A DNA stretch of 64,000 bases from Pseudomonas syringae (GTDB lineage Bacteria > Pseudomonadota > Gammaproteobacteria > Pseudomonadales > Pseudomonadaceae). The notes below the pieces were generated by a model. The model searched no databases. It worked only from the letters and a program-made list of their open reading frames with translations, and was not told the DNA's origin. The stretch covers positions 96,614 through 160,613 of the forward strand of contig NZ_JPQU01000011.1 in the NCBI RefSeq assembly GCF_000737245.1, given 5' to 3'. Positions 49,725 to 57,526 of this stretch are shown piece after piece. The number at the start of each line of letters is the position of its first letter. Within the stretch, counting starts at the first letter, position 1. A program made the translations under genes and the position numbers.

Positions 49725-49829
49725 GTGGGAGCGACCGGAGTGGCGCTCCACCTTGCTCGCGAAGGCGGTATCCAGGTTTAGATTGATGCTTGGGTATTCC
49801 GACCTCTTCGCGAGCAAGCTCGCTCCCAC
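49725..49829. repeat. REPIN with an enlarged left unit (second copy)
   Basis: GTGGGAGCGACCGGAGTGGC followed by GCTCCACCTTGCTCGCGAAGG on the left carries the same extra ~19 bp seen at 28325. The right unit CGCGAGCAAGCTCGCTCCCAC is the standard form. It lies in the 419-bp gap between the ChaN and deoC genes. Confidence 0.85.
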
Positions 49830-49879
49830 AAATCAAATTGCTCCTAAAGGCCCTGTATTTCTTAGGGTGCACCCAGGCT

Positions 49880-49947
49880 TTGTAGCTGCCGATGGCTGCG
49901 AAAAAGTTGGGTGCCCTTTCGATCCGCAGCCTGCGGCAGCTCTTACA
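49880..49947. repeat. Degenerate REPIN, GCTGCCGAAGGCTGC type
   Basis: TGTAGCTGCCGATGGCTGCGA pairs imperfectly with CCGCAGCCTGCGGCAGCTCTTACA. It is related to the element at 34891 but more decayed. Confidence 0.65.
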
Positions 49948-50076
49948 GATGCTCGTTTTCTTTCAGAAATTTCCGTTTGTTCTGTAGTCCCGCTCGCTTT
50001 TTCCCCTCGGGCCGATTTCTCGGCTCCCGCTCCTATATTGTCTCGTTCTTCGTTTTTTGAAGTTTTCGAGGCTGAA

Positions 50077-50859
50077 ATGAGCAGCGCAGTAGACAGCGAT
50101 AAAGAGCAGCGAGCCCAGGAGGCGATCGGCCTCCTTGACCTGATGGCGCTTAATACGGATGACACGGAGGAGCGAATTGTTGGCATATGTCAGCGTGCAC
50201 TGACGCCGGTAGGAGGCGTCGCCGCCGTCTGCGTTTATCCCCGCTTCACTTTACTGGCGCGCACTACGCTGGATCGGCAGCAGACGCCGGACATCAGAGT
50301 CGTAGCCGTCGTCAACTTTCCTTATGGTTCGCCAAATGTCGACAACGCGGCGTCTGAAGCGCGCGCGGCAGTGATGGCGGGAGCAGATGAAGTCGAAATG
50401 GTGTACCCATTCCGCACATTGCTGTCGGGGGATCGCCGGACGGGTTTGGACATGATTGCCGCATGCCGTGCAGCCTGTGGGAGGCGGGTGTCGCTGACCG
50501 TTACGCTGGAAACGGGAGACTTGCGGGATCCGCAGATTATCCGCAATGCATGCCGGGACGCGATCACGTCGGGGGCCGACTTTATCAAGACCAGTACCGG
50601 CAAGCTGGTTGGCACTGCAACACCCCAGGCTGCGCGGATCATGCTGGAAACCATCGCTGATGTAGGCGGGCAAGTGGGGCTCAAGTTCTGCGGCGGGATC
50701 CGCACCTTCGATGAAGCCGAAGTGTTTCTCGATATGGCTCAGTCGCGTTTCGGTCCGCAATGGGTCAACGCGCAGCGTGTCCGACTGACCGGCTCTAGCT
50801 TGCTGGACGATATTCTTTCCAGGTTGGGCGTTCTGGCGCCGGGACCGTATGGGACTTGA
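50077..50859 (+). CDS. deoC: Deoxyribose-phosphate aldolase
   Basis: 260 aa, close to the 259-aa E. coli enzyme. It cleaves 2-deoxyribose-5-phosphate into acetaldehyde and glyceraldehyde-3-phosphate. Lys171 in GADFIKTSTGK is the Schiff-base lysine and Lys203 in VGLKFCGGIRT its partner. The aspartate found after DEV in the E. coli enzyme (Asp102) is Glu107 here (ADEVEMV). The start is at 50077 with a GAGG-type site; the frame stays open back to 49753 but that part crosses REP elements and is not protein-like. No other deo gene is adjacent. Confidence 0.92.
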   Translation: MSSAVDSDKEQRAQEAIGLLDLMALNTDDTEERIVGICQRALTPVGGVAAVCVYPRFTLLARTTLDRQQTPDIRVVAVVNFPYGSPNVDNAASEARAAVMAGADEVEMVYPFRTLLSGDRRTGLDMIAACRAACGRRVSLTVTLETGDLRDPQIIRNACRDAITSGADFIKTSTGKLVGTATPQAARIMLETIADVGGQVGLKFCGGIRTFDEAEVFLDMAQSRFGPQWVNAQRVRLTGSSLLDDILSRLGVLAPGPYGT

Positions 50860-50884
50860 GAGGGTTGCATAAGGAATTTCAGGC

Positions 50885-50997
50885 AAAAAAAGACCCGGCA
50901 AAAAGCCGGGTCAAAAACCGTGATTAGCCTGATGAGGAGATAATCTGAAAGTCCGAACCAAGGTCTTTCAGTTATCGGCCAGTCTCGCGACCAGTTG
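50885..50997 (-). ncRNA. prrF: PrrF iron-responsive small RNA
   Basis: About 113 nt on the minus strand. The transcript contains the PrrF core CTCCTCATCAGGCTAATC (within 50945-50922) that pairs with mRNAs of iron-rich proteins such as sodB and the TCA cycle enzymes. An internal hairpin CTGAAAG/CTTTCAG (50971-50945) precedes it. The 3' end is a strong terminator GACCCGGC, TTTTT, GCCGGGTC plus T7 (50912-50885). The promoter and Fur box directly upstream match the family's Fur repression. A single copy is seen, unlike the tandem pair in P. aeruginosa. Confidence 0.93.
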
Positions 50998-50998
50998 T

Positions 50999-51030
50999 GA
51001 TAATCATAGCGATTCTCATTTGCATGTCAA
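50999..51030 (-). promoter_or_regulatory. prrF promoter overlapped by a Fur box
   Basis: Minus strand: -35 TTGACA (51030-51025), 16-bp spacer, -10 TATGAT (51008-51003), with transcription expected near 50997. GATAATCATAGCGATTCTC at 50999-51017 matches 14 of 19 positions of the Fur consensus and covers the -10 and spacer, so iron-loaded Fur would block the promoter. Confidence 0.88.
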
Positions 51031-51065
51031 TGACTTATTTTTGCCCTGTTCTCCATCTGTATTAT

Positions 51066-51350
51066 TTACGGCCCTGCCAGGCGCTTGCGCCGAACGGCAA
51101 TGCGCTGTAATTGCCTGTTCAAAGCATCCTTGCGATCGGTGGGCAAATCATTCCAGTGGATATCCATCAAGGCAGCCTCAATCGCATACAACAACACCTT
51201 GGTTGCACGAAAACCTCGCTTTCGTACGGCCTCATAAGCATCAACAGCCCCCATCCTTCGTAAATCCGACGTGCTGTGAATACCTACGGCGTGTAACCAC
51301 TGTGCTGACGTCTTGCCGACGTTTTTCAAGTGTTGCAGATCATCGTTCAT
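51066..51350 (-). CDS. TfoX C-terminal-domain protein
   Basis: 94 aa. The region LQHLKNVGKTSAQWLHAVGIHSTSDLRRMGAVDAY with RGFRATKVLLYAIEAALMDIHWNDLP matches the stand-alone TfoX_C (helix-hairpin-helix-like) family. The N-terminal TfoX domain is missing, as is usual for this short form. Function is unknown; a competence role should not be assumed. The start at 51350 (second of two adjacent ATGs) is set by GGAGG at 51359-51355. The frame continues upstream to 51554 but that part is not conserved in style. Confidence 0.85.
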   Translation of the reverse strand: MNDDLQHLKNVGKTSAQWLHAVGIHSTSDLRRMGAVDAYEAVRKRGFRATKVLLYAIEAALMDIHWNDLPTDRKDALNRQLQRIAVRRKRLAGP

Positions 51351-51572
51351 CATGCCTCCGTGCGATGCTGAGCTCTGACTTTCTACTGCGGGTAAAACCG
51401 GCAAGTTTGCTGTGAGTTTAGCGTTGCCGACACGCAGCGCACTGCATGTGGTCGGAAATTCGGATCCAATGTTGGGAGGGGAGGATCGCGTCAGGTGCTG
51501 CGAAGTATGTATGAACAGCAGCGCTGAACCGTCAGCCCGACATGCGTTGCGCATGCGGGCCTTGGGACGGAT

Positions 51573-51917
51573 CTAGCGGGTGCGGTAACGTAGCCGAGTA
51601 CCGAAATTAACCGACATCAGGATTTCATCAGCGGCGAGTTCACGGGGGAAGAACGCCCCGGAAATTTGAGCGTGAGCAATGCTTGCGCCTTCCAGAGGCG
51701 TATTGCGCAGATCCAGACCTCGCAGGTCGGCGGAACGGAAATACGCATCGGTAAAATCGATACCGGTCGTATCAAGGTTGCGCAAGTCCAGACCGCGGAA
51801 ATCACCACCCACGAAATCGACGGTGCCAGACTTGGGTTTCTCTTGGTTAAACCCTTCAACATCGTCGTTGCGCAGCATCGTATACAGGGGTGAATCAAGT
51901 ACTTTGGGCTGACTCAT
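51573..51917 (-). CDS. Pentapeptide-repeat protein
   Basis: 114 aa. Consecutive A(D/N)LxX-type repeats run from about residue 30 to 92 (VDFVGGDFRGLDLRNLDTTG, then FTDAYFRSADLRGLDLRNTP), forming a short right-handed quadrilateral helix of about two and a half coils. The N terminus is a 28-residue non-repeat cap. It is much shorter than Qnr/MfpA-type gyrase protectors (around 200 residues), so resistance cannot be inferred. It seems to be a single-gene unit. Confidence 0.85.
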   Translation of the reverse strand: MSQPKVLDSPLYTMLRNDDVEGFNQEKPKSGTVDFVGGDFRGLDLRNLDTTGIDFTDAYFRSADLRGLDLRNTPLEGASIAHAQISGAFFPRELAADEILMSVNFGTRLRYRTR

Positions 51918-52017
51918 AACGCCTCACTTCATCCGTTCCGTTAGAATTATGACGCCATTATATCGCCACTATTTTTGAGCCGTGAAGCGCTAACTGCCAG
52001 ACGGCTCAAACATTGTT

Positions 52018-53562
52018 TCAGAGCCCTGGCAAACGCTGCCGCAGGTTTTCCACCAGGCTGTCCAGATCGCTGCTTTTGTTGGTCTCGACACGCTTGCTCT
52101 GCAGGGTTTCTTCAGCAGTCAGCGGCTCGCGATTGGCTTGTTGCGCCGCGATAACCTCCATGGTGGCATCGGACGGATCACCGCCCTGCGCCTGACGATG
52201 TGCCAGCCAGCCCTCAATCACCGCCTGTGGGGCGTCGCAATCCAGAATCAGGAACGGCACGCCGGTCGCTTCCGCGACGCCGGCCGCTGCGGCGCGTTGT
52301 GCGTGCTTGAGATAGGTTGCGTCGATGATTACCGGGAACCCGGCGCGCAACACCGTGGCAGCCAGTTCGTGCAGATGCTGGTAAGTGGCCACACTGGCAT
52401 CGGCGTCATAGAGGCCGGTGTCCTGGTTTTTTGCGGCAAACAGGCGTTTGCGTTCGACGTCAGAGCGCAGACGCACAGCTCCTAGCGCCTCCACCAGACG
52501 CATGGCCACCTGGCTTTTGCCGACTGCGGATACGCCATGAGTAATAACCAGGAAGCGCGATGGAATTGCGCTATAGCTCTCAGCCAGATTCGCGTAGTTG
52601 CGGTACTGACGCAAAATCGCACCGCGCTGCACCAGATCGGCATCTGGGGAAAGGCCGAACAGTGCGACCTTGGCGCGCACCAGAGCACGATAGGCTTTGT
52701 AGAAATTCAGCAGCTCCAGCCCTTTATAGTCGCCGGTCAGCTCAAGGTAGTTGCTTATCAAGCGACGCGAAAGGGACTTGAGGCCACGGTCTTCCAGGTC
52801 CATGGCCAGGAACGCGATGTCGGCATAAACGTCGGTTTTGCGGAACGGCTCGTTGAATTCGATGCAATCGAAGATCACGACCTTGTCGTCGATCAGTGTG
52901 ATGTTGCCCAGATGGATGTCGCCATGGCATTCACGAATGAAGCCATCGGCTTTGCGCTGTGCCAGCAACGGTTTGAGGCGTTCAAAGCTGGACTCCGCCC
53001 AGGCTTGAAGGGCGTCAAGCTGGAGCAGGTCAGCCTTTTCGCTGATCATCGGGCGAATTTGTTCAAAGTTCTGCAGCACCGGCGCCATGACGCTATCTGG
53101 CGAACCCAGCTCGGTTTCTTCGGTAACCTTTGGAGCGTTGATGTGAAACTCGCCAATCTGCCTGGCGATCTGGTCGATGTGCGCAGGTGTCAGCTCACCG
53201 TTTGCCTGCAACGTGCTGAGCAAGCCGGTTTGCGGGAACTGACGCATTTTCAGGGCATACTCGATGACTTCACCGTCGCCGCCCAGCTGCGGGTTTTCAG
53301 CGCTGCCAGTGATAGGCAGCACTTCCAGATACAAGTCTTCGGTAAGACGCTGGTTCAGGCGCAGCTCTTCATTACAAAAGTGTTCGCGCGCTGCCAGGGT
53401 CGTAAAGTCGAGAAAGCCGAAATTCATCGGTTTCTTGATTTTGTAAACAAAAGGACCAGTGAGCAGGACCCACGAAATGTGCGTTTCGATGACTTGGAAG
53501 TCCTCGACTGCATGGGGGAAGAGGGCTGGGTTCTGCAGGGCTGCAATCAGTGACTGGCTCAC
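52018..53562 (-). CDS. APH-fold kinase fused to AAA/ATP-binding domain
   Basis: 514 aa. The N-terminal ~330 residues have an aminoglycoside-phosphotransferase-like fold: FVYKIKKPMNFGFLDF, catalytic-loop HGDIHLGNI and metal-binding IFDCIEF. The C-terminal ~170 residues form a P-loop kinase-like domain with Walker A GVSAVGKS, RLRSDVERKRLF and an IIDATYLK segment, resembling small nucleotide/sugar kinases. This two-domain family is widespread and uncharacterised; drug resistance is not implied. It is divergent from mrcB across 129 bp. Confidence 0.88.
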   Translation of the reverse strand: MSQSLIAALQNPALFPHAVEDFQVIETHISWVLLTGPFVYKIKKPMNFGFLDFTTLAAREHFCNEELRLNQRLTEDLYLEVLPITGSAENPQLGGDGEVIEYALKMRQFPQTGLLSTLQANGELTPAHIDQIARQIGEFHINAPKVTEETELGSPDSVMAPVLQNFEQIRPMISEKADLLQLDALQAWAESSFERLKPLLAQRKADGFIRECHGDIHLGNITLIDDKVVIFDCIEFNEPFRKTDVYADIAFLAMDLEDRGLKSLSRRLISNYLELTGDYKGLELLNFYKAYRALVRAKVALFGLSPDADLVQRGAILRQYRNYANLAESYSAIPSRFLVITHGVSAVGKSQVAMRLVEALGAVRLRSDVERKRLFAAKNQDTGLYDADASVATYQHLHELAATVLRAGFPVIIDATYLKHAQRAAAAGVAEATGVPFLILDCDAPQAVIEGWLAHRQAQGGDPSDATMEVIAAQQANREPLTAEETLQSKRVETNKSSDLDSLVENLRQRLPGL

Positions 53563-53691
53563 GGACGATCCTTCAAAAGTGATGATTCGGTGAATGCTTT
53601 CAGGCGGCCATTATGGCCGCTCAACGCGAGGCTGCAAACCACTGGCATAGGCGTCTGTCGATCGCCTCTAAAGTGCGTATAATCCGCCGCC

Positions 53692-56016
53692 ATGACTCGA
53701 ACTCGTACTCCCCGCAAAGCAAAAAAACCTGCCCCCAGCAGACTTCGTACCTGGATGGGCTGGGCATTGAAGCTCAGCATCGTCGGCGTTGTCATCCTGG
53801 CCGGCTTCGCCATTTACCTGGATGCCATCGTTCAGGAAAAGTTTTCCGGCAAGCGCTGGACCATTCCCGCCAAGGTGTATGCGCGCCCGCTTGAGCTTTT
53901 CGTTGGGCAAAAGCTGAGCAAGGACGACTTCCTGATTGAGCTTGATGCTCTGGGCTACCGCCGCGAAGCCGTTGCCAATGGCCCGGGTGCAGCAGCGGTC
54001 AGTGGCAATACGGTTGACCTTAACACTCGTGGTTTTCAGTTTTACGAAGGCGCCGACCCTGCACAGCAGATCCGCGTGCGTTTCTCCGGCGACTATGTGG
54101 CCGACCTGGCCTCGGGTAATGGCGCCAAACTGGCAGTAGCCCGGCTCGAGCCGCTGATGATCGGCGGGCTTTATCCGAAAAACCTCGAAGACCGGATTCT
54201 GATCAAGCTTGATCAGGCCCCGCCTTACTTGCTGGATACGCTGGTTACCGTCGAAGACCGTGATTTCTATCATCACTTTGGTGTGTCACCCAAGTCGATT
54301 GCCCGGGCCTTCTGGGTCAACGCCTCCGCCGGTCAGATGCGTCAGGGCGGCAGCACCCTGACCCAGCAGTTGGTGAAAAACTTCTACCTGACCAACGAGC
54401 GTAGCCTGACCCGCAAACTGACCGAAGCCATGATGGCGGTCTTGCTCGAAGTGCATTACAGCAAGCAGGAGATTCTTGAGGCCTACCTCAACGAGGTGTT
54501 TGTCGGCCAGGACGGTCAGCGGGCGGTGCACGGTTTCGGTCTCGCCAGCCAGTATTTTTTCAGCCAGCCACTGTCTGAGTTGAAGCTGCATCAGGTGGCG
54601 CTGCTGGTTGGATTGGTCAAAGGCCCTTCCTATTACAACCCGCGTCGCAACCCGGAGCGTGCACTGGAACGCCGTAATCTGGTGCTCGATCTACTCGAAC
54701 AGCAGGGCGTAGCCACGGCGGAAGTGGTCGCGGCTGCCAAACAGATGCCATTAGGTGTTACCAAAACCGGCAGTCTGGCGGACAGCTCGTTCCCTGGTTT
54801 TCTTGATCTGGTCAAACGTCAGCTGCGAGAAGACTACCGTGACGAAGACTTGACTGAAGAAGGTCTGCGTATCTTCACCAGCTTCGATCCGATCCTGCAG
54901 ATGAAGTCCGAAGCCGCCATGAGCGAGACGTTCAAGCGGCTCTCGGGGCGTAAAGGCGTTGACGACGTTGAAGCGGCGATGGTCGTGACTAACCCTGAGA
55001 CCGGTGAAGTACAGGCTTTGATTGGCAGCCGCAAAGCTGGCTACGCCGGCTTCAATCGGGCGATTGATGCTGTACGGCCAATCGGCTCGCTGGTCAAACC
55101 GTCTATTTATCTCACCGCCCTTGAGCAGCCGAGCAAGTACACCCTGACCAGTTGGGTGGCCGATGAGCCGTTCCAGGTCAAAGGTGCCGATGGCCAGATA
55201 TGGAAGCCGCAGAACTTCGATCACAAGGCTCACGGCAATATCTTCCTGTATCAAGGGCTGGCGCACTCCTACAACTTGTCGAGTGCCAAGATTGGTCTGG
55301 AACTCGGCGTGCCGAATGTATTCAAAACCATCGGCAAGCTTGGCGTACAGATGGACTGGCCTGCATATCCATCGATGTTGTTGGGAGCGGGGGCGCTGAG
55401 CCCGATGCAGGTTGCGACCATGTTTCAGACCATCGCCAACGGCGGCTTCAATACGCCGATGCGCGGGATTCGCAGCGTATTGACTGCTGAAGGCGAGCCG
55501 CTCAAGCGCTATCCTTTCCAGATCCAGCAGCGCTTCGATCCGGGCTCAATCTACCTGCTGCAGAATGCAATGCAGCGGGTGATGCGCGAGGGGACAGGCC
55601 GGTCGGTGTACAACGTACTGCCGAGTTCGCTGAACCTGGCGGGCAAGTCAGGCACCACCAACGATTCTCGCGACAGTTGGTTTGCAGGTTTTAGTCAGGA
55701 TCTGCTGGCGGTTGTGTGGTTGGGGCGAGACGATAACGGCAAGACGCCGTTTACTGGCGCCACGGGTGCTTTGCAGGTCTGGACCAGCTTTATGAAAAAG
55801 GCCGATCCGCTCCCCTTGGATATGGCGCTTCCGGATAACGTCGTGCAGGTATGGGTCAATGCCGCCACTGGGCAAGGTACCGACCCGACCTGCCCGAATG
55901 CAGTACAGATGCCGTATATTCGCGGCAGTGAACCTGCACCCGGTGCTTCTTGTGGTGGGCCTGCTGCGGCTCCGGCCCAGGAAGTGATGGATTGGGTCAA
56001 GGGTTGGTTGAACTGA
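53692..56016 (+). CDS. mrcB: Penicillin-binding protein 1B
   Basis: 774 aa. Bifunctional peptidoglycan glycosyltransferase/transpeptidase. A short basic cytoplasmic N terminus, one membrane helix (about 25-45) and a UB2H-like domain come first. The GT51 domain has EDRDFYHHFGV and GGSTLTQQLVKNFYL. The transpeptidase domain carries the serine motif SLVK (in RPIGSLVKP), SYN (HSYNLSSAK) and KSGTT (LAGKSGTTND). The next gene encodes its activator LpoP 10 bp downstream. Confidence 0.97.
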   Translation: MTRTRTPRKAKKPAPSRLRTWMGWALKLSIVGVVILAGFAIYLDAIVQEKFSGKRWTIPAKVYARPLELFVGQKLSKDDFLIELDALGYRREAVANGPGAAAVSGNTVDLNTRGFQFYEGADPAQQIRVRFSGDYVADLASGNGAKLAVARLEPLMIGGLYPKNLEDRILIKLDQAPPYLLDTLVTVEDRDFYHHFGVSPKSIARAFWVNASAGQMRQGGSTLTQQLVKNFYLTNERSLTRKLTEAMMAVLLEVHYSKQEILEAYLNEVFVGQDGQRAVHGFGLASQYFFSQPLSELKLHQVALLVGLVKGPSYYNPRRNPERALERRNLVLDLLEQQGVATAEVVAAAKQMPLGVTKTGSLADSSFPGFLDLVKRQLREDYRDEDLTEEGLRIFTSFDPILQMKSEAAMSETFKRLSGRKGVDDVEAAMVVTNPETGEVQALIGSRKAGYAGFNRAIDAVRPIGSLVKPSIYLTALEQPSKYTLTSWVADEPFQVKGADGQIWKPQNFDHKAHGNIFLYQGLAHSYNLSSAKIGLELGVPNVFKTIGKLGVQMDWPAYPSMLLGAGALSPMQVATMFQTIANGGFNTPMRGIRSVLTAEGEPLKRYPFQIQQRFDPGSIYLLQNAMQRVMREGTGRSVYNVLPSSLNLAGKSGTTNDSRDSWFAGFSQDLLAVVWLGRDDNGKTPFTGATGALQVWTSFMKKADPLPLDMALPDNVVQVWVNAATGQGTDPTCPNAVQMPYIRGSEPAPGASCGGPAAAPAQEVMDWVKGWLN

Positions 56017-56026
56017 GAGGTGTGAA

Positions 56027-56752
56027 TTGAACAAGTGGTTACTACCGGCTTTAGCAGCTCTGACGTTGCTCAATGGCTGCGCCAGTGTCGAACGCGGCTC
56101 GATTCCCGTCGTGGACTCCGGTTCCAGGGTTTCCAATAGCGAGAGGGTTGCCCGTAACGGTGCGACGCGCCCGACTGTCGCTCAGCCCCCGGCCCAGACT
56201 CAGTCGATGCCTCAGGACTCCGGCGTTGTAGTGATGGTGCCGGGCGCCGCAGGCTCGAACGCCCCGGGCGCCTATGCAGCTCCGGCCGCGCAGGTGCCGT
56301 TCAGTGTCAACACGCCGATTGAAACGTCACCGGCCAGCGCGCCGGTAACTAATAATACCTACGAAATGCCTGCAACCCAGGCACCGACCGGCATCCCTTC
56401 CTCGGGTGGGCTATCGGCTGACGAGCAACTCGACGGGCCGGTACTGGCGCTGTTGACTACCGCCCAGCAGCAACAGAATGGTGGCGACCTGAATGGCGCG
56501 TCTTCAAGCCTGGAGCGTGCGCAGCGCGTTGCTCCTCGAGAGCCTCAGGTCATTTATCGTCTGGCTCAGGTGCGGCTGGCCCAGGGTGATCCAGCTCAGG
56601 CGGAACAACTGGCACAGCGTGGTCTGACCTATGCGAATGGTCGTCCGAGTCTCCAGGCCAGTCTGTGGGACATCATCGCTCAGGCCCGCGAGAAGCAGGG
56701 CAATGCAGCGGGCGCGGCACAAGCTCGTCAGAAAGCCAAGGTGGGCGCTTGA
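56027..56752 (+). CDS. lpoP: Outer-membrane lipoprotein activator of PBP1b, LpoP
   Basis: 241 aa. Lipobox LLNGC at the N terminus gives a lipidated Cys near residue 19. A Pro/Ala/Thr/Val-rich disordered stretch (about 45-130) follows that could span the periplasm. The C-terminal TPR-like repeats (QQQQNGGDLNGASSSLERAQ, LAQGDPAQAEQLAQRGLTYA) match LpoP, identified in P. aeruginosa as the PBP1b activator and encoded beside its gene. The TTG start at 56027 has GAGG at 56017-56020. Adjacent to mrcB, so the assignment is strong. Confidence 0.88.
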   Translation: MNKWLLPALAALTLLNGCASVERGSIPVVDSGSRVSNSERVARNGATRPTVAQPPAQTQSMPQDSGVVVMVPGAAGSNAPGAYAAPAAQVPFSVNTPIETSPASAPVTNNTYEMPATQAPTGIPSSGGLSADEQLDGPVLALLTTAQQQQNGGDLNGASSSLERAQRVAPREPQVIYRLAQVRLAQGDPAQAEQLAQRGLTYANGRPSLQASLWDIIAQAREKQGNAAGAAQARQKAKVGA

Positions 56753-57081
56753 TGGACAGGCGCTTTCCTGAGGTGGCAGAACAGTTGCTGCTGATTGAAC
56801 GCGAGTTGCGGGCACTGGGCTGGTGGAGTGACACGCCGCCCAGCGATGAGGCACTGTCTAGCGGTGAGCCTTTCTGCGTCGACTCGCTGGAGTTCGAGCA
56901 ATGGCTGCAGTGGATATTCCTGCCACGCATGAAGCTCATCCTGGAAAACGACCTGCCGTTGCCAAACGCCTCGGGCATCCTCGAAATGGCGGAAATGGTT
57001 TACGCCACCCGCCAGCGTGAAACCCGGCCTCTGCAGCAATTACTTGCCCAGTTCGATCAACTGATCTCCGCCACTCGCTAA
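56752..57081 (+). CDS. YqcC family protein
   Basis: 109 aa. It matches the YqcC family of small helical proteins (VAEQLLLIERELRALGWW, then PFCVDSLEFEQWLQWIFLPRM, and QLLAQFDQLI). Its function is unknown; in E. coli yqcC sits next to truC. The ATG at 56752 overlaps the lpoP stop by one base, so it is translated with mrcB-lpoP here. It ends 4 bp from the convergent DUF4124 gene. Confidence 0.88.
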   Translation: MDRRFPEVAEQLLLIERELRALGWWSDTPPSDEALSSGEPFCVDSLEFEQWLQWIFLPRMKLILENDLPLPNASGILEMAEMVYATRQRETRPLQQLLAQFDQLISATR

Positions 57082-57085
57082 AGAC

Positions 57086-57526
57086 TTACAGCGGGTCGGT
57101 GCAGTTGTCTTTGATCGCTGTTTCCGTTTCAGCCGCGCGCGCCTTGCGTTCATCTTCGTTTAAACGCTTGAGCCCACCCTCGACCTGCTCGCGCACTCGG
57201 GGGTTGTTCTGGAGCTGAGAGAGGTTAGTGCGCAATATCTTGCAATCCTCACTGCGCTGAGCCTCTTCCTGGGCAATTTTCTTTTTGACGTCTGCATCGA
57301 TAGCGCGCTGCTCACTCTGACCATTGTTCTTCGGCTGCGAACTGCTGCCATAGGATGAGGCCGCAGGGGGGGCCTTGATATCGATTTGCTGAGTTTGCTG
57401 GCCCGCCGGCGGCTGAGCGTCAAAGTGCGTCACGCCTTGGGCGTCTACCCATTTATAGATAGATGCCGCCTGGCTGGCCGCGCTCAAAGCCAGCGTTGCG
57501 AGGGCTGCGGCGATCGTGCGGTGCAT
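57086..57526 (-). CDS. DUF4124 domain-containing secreted protein
   Basis: 146 aa. Signal peptide (about 20 residues, ending SQA-AS) is followed by the DUF4124 signature IYKWVDAQGVTHFDAQPPAG. A Ser/Gln-rich linker and a charged coiled-coil-like C-terminal half (about 75-140, with CKILRTNLSQLQNNPRVREQVEGG) complete it. The two C-terminal cysteines could pair in the periplasm. Function is unknown. It is common near envelope genes in Pseudomonas. Confidence 0.88.
   Translation of the reverse strand: MHRTIAAALATLALSAASQAASIYKWVDAQGVTHFDAQPPAGQQTQQIDIKAPPAASSYGSSSQPKNNGQSEQRAIDADVKKKIAQEEAQRSEDCKILRTNLSQLQNNPRVREQVEGGLKRLNEDERKARAAETETAIKDNCTDPL

Noticed and set aside
49753..50076. 108-codon N-terminal extension of deoC
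   Set aside because: Runs through two REP elements, whereas the family start with a ribosome site is at 50077.
50892..50912. Terminator for deoC on the plus strand
   Set aside because: The T-run lies on the minus-strand side of the stem; it belongs to prrF, although it may weakly stop deoC transcripts.
51351..51554. 68-codon N-terminal extension of the TfoX_C protein, possibly a TfoX domain remnant
   Set aside because: No similarity to the TfoX N domain is visible; a good ribosome site fixes the start at 51350.
51573..51917. Qnr/MfpA-type quinolone-protection protein
   Set aside because: Only about two and a half coils of pentapeptide repeat in 114 aa, too short for a gyrase mimic of that class.
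52018..53562. Aminoglycoside resistance gene
   Set aside because: The APH-like fold is part of a conserved housekeeping fusion family with a second kinase domain; no evidence for drug modification.
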